Below, piece by piece: positions 62,201-64,000 of a stretch of 64,000 nt of DNA; positions within the stretch are counted from its first letter, which is position 1, and every line of letters starts with the position of its first letter. The stretch comes from Phycisphaerae bacterium (lineage in GTDB: Bacteria > Planctomycetota > Phycisphaerae > UBA1845 > Fen-1342). The notes under the pieces were generated by a model. The model was not told the DNA's origin. It saw nothing but the letters and a program-made list of their open reading frames with translations, and did no database searches. Position numbers and translations under genes: made by a program. The DNA is taken from the NCBI GenBank assembly GCA_017999985.1, contig JAGNKU010000003.1:1-64000 (forward strand), given 5' to 3'.

Positions 62201-62594
62201 GGCGTTCGAGCAGGCCGTGCCCGTGGGGCGGCGCGATCCCGACCTGCTGGCGCGGCAGTGCCCGGACCCGACCACGGCGGCGTATTTCCTGGATTTGATA
62301 AGCGAGACGGCGTACACCGCGCACTGGGCGGACATTGTGCTGCTCGGCACGCGCTACGCGCCGTTCCCCTGGTTCTACGTAGGGCTGCGGCAGGAACTGG
62401 CGGGCGATCTGGCGGCGGCGCGCGCGGCGTATGGCCGGTGTGTCGAGCTGGGACAGCAGCCGCAGTCACACCACACGGCCCACTGGGCCGCGTACCGGCT
62501 GGAGCGGCTGTTGGAGCGCGAACCAACGCAGGCAAACGGGAGTCTAACTGGCGGCGGTGTGGCCGCCGAAGCGGGAGTTTCCGAATCTCCGTAG
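59283..62594 (+). CDS. large Ser/Thr protein kinase with TM and TPR-like region
   Basis: The 1103-aa protein has a PknB-type kinase domain (about residues 80-415): glycine loop GRGGMGVVYEA, VALKVLPF (ATP Lys), HRDIKPANLL (catalytic Asp about 266) and DFGLATI, with a Pro-rich insertion near 195-225. A TM lies at about 430-452. The rest is outside, with helical TPR-like repeats (for example VTQAYTRVAHLNALLGRDVAAEAAYQAA). It is co-translated with the ECF sigma factor, and phosphorylation of the sigma factor is the likely link. Confidence 0.93.
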   Translation: MRETTAREDMSAEALLGLAADEFTQCLERGEQPDIEEFARRYPQIEAVLRQVLPALRVLRPTGTGHPPVASAACEVSGQLGDYRIVREIGRGGMGVVYEAEQISLNRRVALKVLPFAAVLDARQLQRFKKEAQAAAQLHHTNIVPVFAVGCERGVHYYAMQYIDGQPLSVVIRELRQLAGQAPLEGTPSSVGTSAAVLALLSDAGACPPPDEAPAPPPVPAGGPTETIMTQGATNTPAYFRAIAQLGVQAADALQHAHDAGVVHRDIKPANLLLDAAGHIWITDFGLATIRSDPGLTLPGDLLGTVRYMSPEQARAGRLPVDQRTDIYGLGATLYELLGLRPAVAGDDREELLRRIVHVDPLPLRRVNPAVPAELEIIVAKALAKYPSERYASARALAEDLERFLSNRPILARPPTWPDRAAKWTRRHHTIVSAAAVVLVLAVIGLSISTLLIAQQRAEALRQRDLASAQRSRAEENLRLAQATMDRVLTRLTAEELGGGAQMERLRHALLEDPPDATTVTLLNKSPADAIRAGVTQAYTRVAHLNALLGRDVAAEAAYQAARAACEELPGAATDAPQRAALARSYGALATFLWERGRPADAELPATRAWSGWAGLAAEFPSQLDYQRDVACSLNLLGLVLRDLDRPIEAEERVRACVATWKSLASECATVPQYRLELARALRNHATLMVRGGQCAAAAPIVAEVLELQRALVRGFPAELDYGAELAYTQRWWEEVERCDSTFPRAAQPRPELPRYQELVAELPELPWYRGQLVRAYSALEHALAAAGRAEEADTAHDEAVALQEQLAASFPNVVRYGAELVDLHVQRASALHLAWRLGDSEAAYRRAIALQEQLVVDFPEHAGGDELLTALQKRLAELLDERAVGELVALGKRSPAGVAEAVALARAARLDDVAARPFTLLIYGEYLGLGGDYERAAAVVQQAIGAGGREASFYKSLGWALLGCGRVAEARAAFEQAVPVGRRDPDLLARQCPDPTTAAYFLDLISETAYTAHWADIVLLGTRYAPFPWFYVGLRQELAGDLAAARAAYGRCVELGQQPQSHHTAHWAAYRLERLLEREPTQANGSLTGGGVAAEAGVSESP

Positions 62595-62692
62595 GCGCAC
62601 GCGACCGGCCAGTGTGAGCCGGCGTGCGACGCGGGAACCGACCGCACGGGCCGGGCGCTCTCATTGCGCCCGCAGCAAAGGAGACTGACGGC

Positions 62693-63793
62693 ATGCGTAC
62701 GTATCGAGCGTCAGATTTCGTCTGGATGTGTGTCATGGCGGTGGTGGGCGTGCTGGGGCCGGGCGCGGCGTGGGATGCGCAGCCGCGGCAACCAGTGGCG
62801 GCGCGCGGCGCCGCGGTGGAAGTGATCTACTTCCAGAGCTGGTGGGATGAGTCGCCGGGGATCTGGTGCATGGACCCCGACGGGCGCAATAAGACCGCGC
62901 TGCCCGCGCACGTGCATGGTGAGCCGAGCAACTTCCTGCACGGCGGGCAGCGCTGGTTTCTTTCCATCCGCGAGGTCGGTGGGGGCTGCTACCCCGACGG
63001 TAGCCCACGCCGCGCGCTGTTCGCCGTGTGCGCCGATGGCCGCGCCGTGCGTCTGACCGCGCCGCCGGACCTCGAGCCGGCCACGGCAACGCCGCACTGG
63101 CTGCGGCACGCCGCGGACGGGCTGATCTCCTGGGTGGCGCGGCGCTGGGACGCGGCCGGCGCGGTGTGTGAAGGCGGAATCTACGTGGCCCGCGTGGATT
63201 TCGACGCGCACGGCGGGGTGCGTGGACTGGTCGAGGAGCCGGTGGCGCCGCGTGTGCGGCTGCCGCTGGCGGCTGCGGACTACGGCAGCGACGGGTGGTG
63301 GCGCAGTGCAGCGCCGGACATCCGCTCACATGATTGGGCGCCGGACGGGACCGCCGTCGTATATGACACCCGGGGCGGCGCGCTGCGGATCATGGATCTG
63401 GTGCACGGCGGCGTGAGAACGCTTACGGATGCGCGCGGTCGCTGGCCCGCGTGGTCGCCGGACGGCACGCGGGTCGCATTCGCCGAGTGCGGGCCGCTGA
63501 GCGCGCTGTGCGTGGTGGACGTGGACGGCGGGGCACCGCATATGGTCGGTGGACCGCTGCCGGGGGTGTGGGCGATCCTGCTACGCCCGGTGTGGTCGCC
63601 GACCGGCGCGGCGCTGGCATATCAACGCCTGAGCGATGAGACCGGCGATTTGCATGCGCCCCTGGACATGGATGTCGTGCGCGCCATGCGGGACGGCGGC
63701 GGCACGGCGAACCTGACGGCGGACACGCCGGAGTTTCTGCGGCCGGTGGCGTGGTGCGTGGTGCAGGAGGCGGTCACCGTGACGCGGCGGTGA
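62693..63793 (+). CDS. secreted TolB/WD40-like beta-propeller protein
   Basis: The 366-aa protein has a signal peptide (residues 8-27). Propeller-type repeats are recognisable (HDWAPDGTAVVYDTRGG, PAWSPDGTRVAFAECG, PVWSPTGAALAYQRL), of the PD40/TolB kind. AAAGGAG precedes the ATG with slightly long spacing. The ligand is unknown; it follows the kinase gene and may belong to the same transcript. Confidence 0.85.
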   Translation: MRTYRASDFVWMCVMAVVGVLGPGAAWDAQPRQPVAARGAAVEVIYFQSWWDESPGIWCMDPDGRNKTALPAHVHGEPSNFLHGGQRWFLSIREVGGGCYPDGSPRRALFAVCADGRAVRLTAPPDLEPATATPHWLRHAADGLISWVARRWDAAGAVCEGGIYVARVDFDAHGGVRGLVEEPVAPRVRLPLAAADYGSDGWWRSAAPDIRSHDWAPDGTAVVYDTRGGALRIMDLVHGGVRTLTDARGRWPAWSPDGTRVAFAECGPLSALCVVDVDGGAPHMVGGPLPGVWAILLRPVWSPTGAALAYQRLSDETGDLHAPLDMDVVRAMRDGGGTANLTADTPEFLRPVAWCVVQEAVTVTRR

Positions 63794-63813
63794 AGCAGCC
63801 AGCCGCGCGGGCG

Positions 63814-64000
63814 TCAGTACTCGTCCCGCATCCACGGCAGCGGTCCGCCGAAGATCGTGGCGGCCGCGGCGAGTTCGGTCTCCGGCGCAGAGGCGAGCTG
63901 CGCGAGGACCAGGTCCTGCGGTGAAAGAAAGCCGGTGTAGAGCGCAGCCAGGCCGCGTACGTGGAGGTCGAACGTGCCCCGCCCGCCGCGCGTGACCATC
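63814..64000 (-). CDS. C-terminal end of an Eis-like GNAT acetyltransferase (cut by window edge)
   Basis: The last 61 residues show LHVRGLAALYTGFLSPQDLVLAQL and a PLPWMRDEY end, the pattern of the C-terminal SCP2-like domain of Eis-type N-acetyltransferases. The 5' part lies beyond the window. It is convergent with the propeller gene. Confidence 0.75.
   Translation of the reverse strand, partial: MVTRGGRGTFDLHVRGLAALYTGFLSPQDLVLAQLASAPETELAAAATIFGGPLPWMRDEY

Noticed and set aside
1-64000. tRNA and rRNA genes
   Set aside because: I looked for T-arm and anticodon-arm patterns and rRNA-like stretches and found none outside coding regions; a tRNA-Sec was specifically looked for near 52978-55661 without success.

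Overview
The window reads as high-GC chromosomal DNA of a planctomycete, most probably of the Phycisphaerae type. The signs are: four secreted proteins with dockerin-like Ca-binding tails, two of them with repeats of the NGIPDEC kind ending in an INPFV motif; an ECF sigma factor overlapping a giant Ser/Thr kinase gene; a pair of MAWVLRPFIGDP membrane proteins; and abundant multi-haem and two-component genes. This assignment is inference from gene content, not from a marker gene. I see no rRNA, tRNA or CRISPR array.

Positions 1-9000 look like an accessory region with decay. They hold a tyrosine recombinase, a collagen-like/S74-chaperone fibre gene split by a frameshift, an orphan Cdc6-like winged-helix protein, a NosD-like beta-helix protein, a GHKL ATPase gene and a type I methyltransferase gene that truncate each other head to head, and a DNA methyltransferase that has lost its N-terminal half. 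From 9000 to about 34000 comes housekeeping and signalling DNA: TPR and OmpA-like lipoproteins, an AsmA-like protein with a sensor kinase, an AraC/GyrI regulator, a RIC iron-sulfur repair protein divergent from an Rrf2 regulator, an isobutyryl-CoA-mutase-like large subunit, a SpoIIE-type phosphatase, a ferredoxin, two paralogous membrane proteins, an OPT transporter, hybrid and NarXL-type kinases and regulators, a DegQ protease, and two Hsp20 genes behind a near-perfect sigma-54 promoter.

Positions 34100-41200 carry a complete phosphate regulon on the minus strand (phoB-phoR, then pstS-pstC-pstA-pstB). Candidate Pho boxes with 11-bp periodicity lie upstream of both phoB and pstS. Positions 44300-52900 form an anaerobic nitrogen-oxide module. 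A Crp/Fnr regulator is divergent from a ferredoxin-hcp-methyltransferase-ygbA operon, followed by a tetrahaem cytochrome, NrfC-like, NrfD-like and octahaem HAO-like operon. Each operon has a perfect TTGATnnnnATCAA box, and the second also has a class II-spaced -10. The likely job is quinol-driven reduction of nitrite or hydroxylamine plus NO detoxification; the RIC/Rrf2 pair near 16500 fits the same theme.

The most notable locus follows at 52978-55661: two tandem secreted thioredoxin-fold proteins with dockerin-like tails. The downstream copy has CGYC. The other has an in-frame TGA exactly where the first cysteine should be, followed by a 5-bp hairpin whose GGU loop lies 18 nt past the TGA, the same distance as in E. 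coli fdhF. I call it a candidate selenoprotein with a U-S-Y-C redox motif. The window ends with a glycosyltransferase, tilS, the ECF sigma/kinase pair, a propeller protein and the cut-off end of an Eis-like acetyltransferase.
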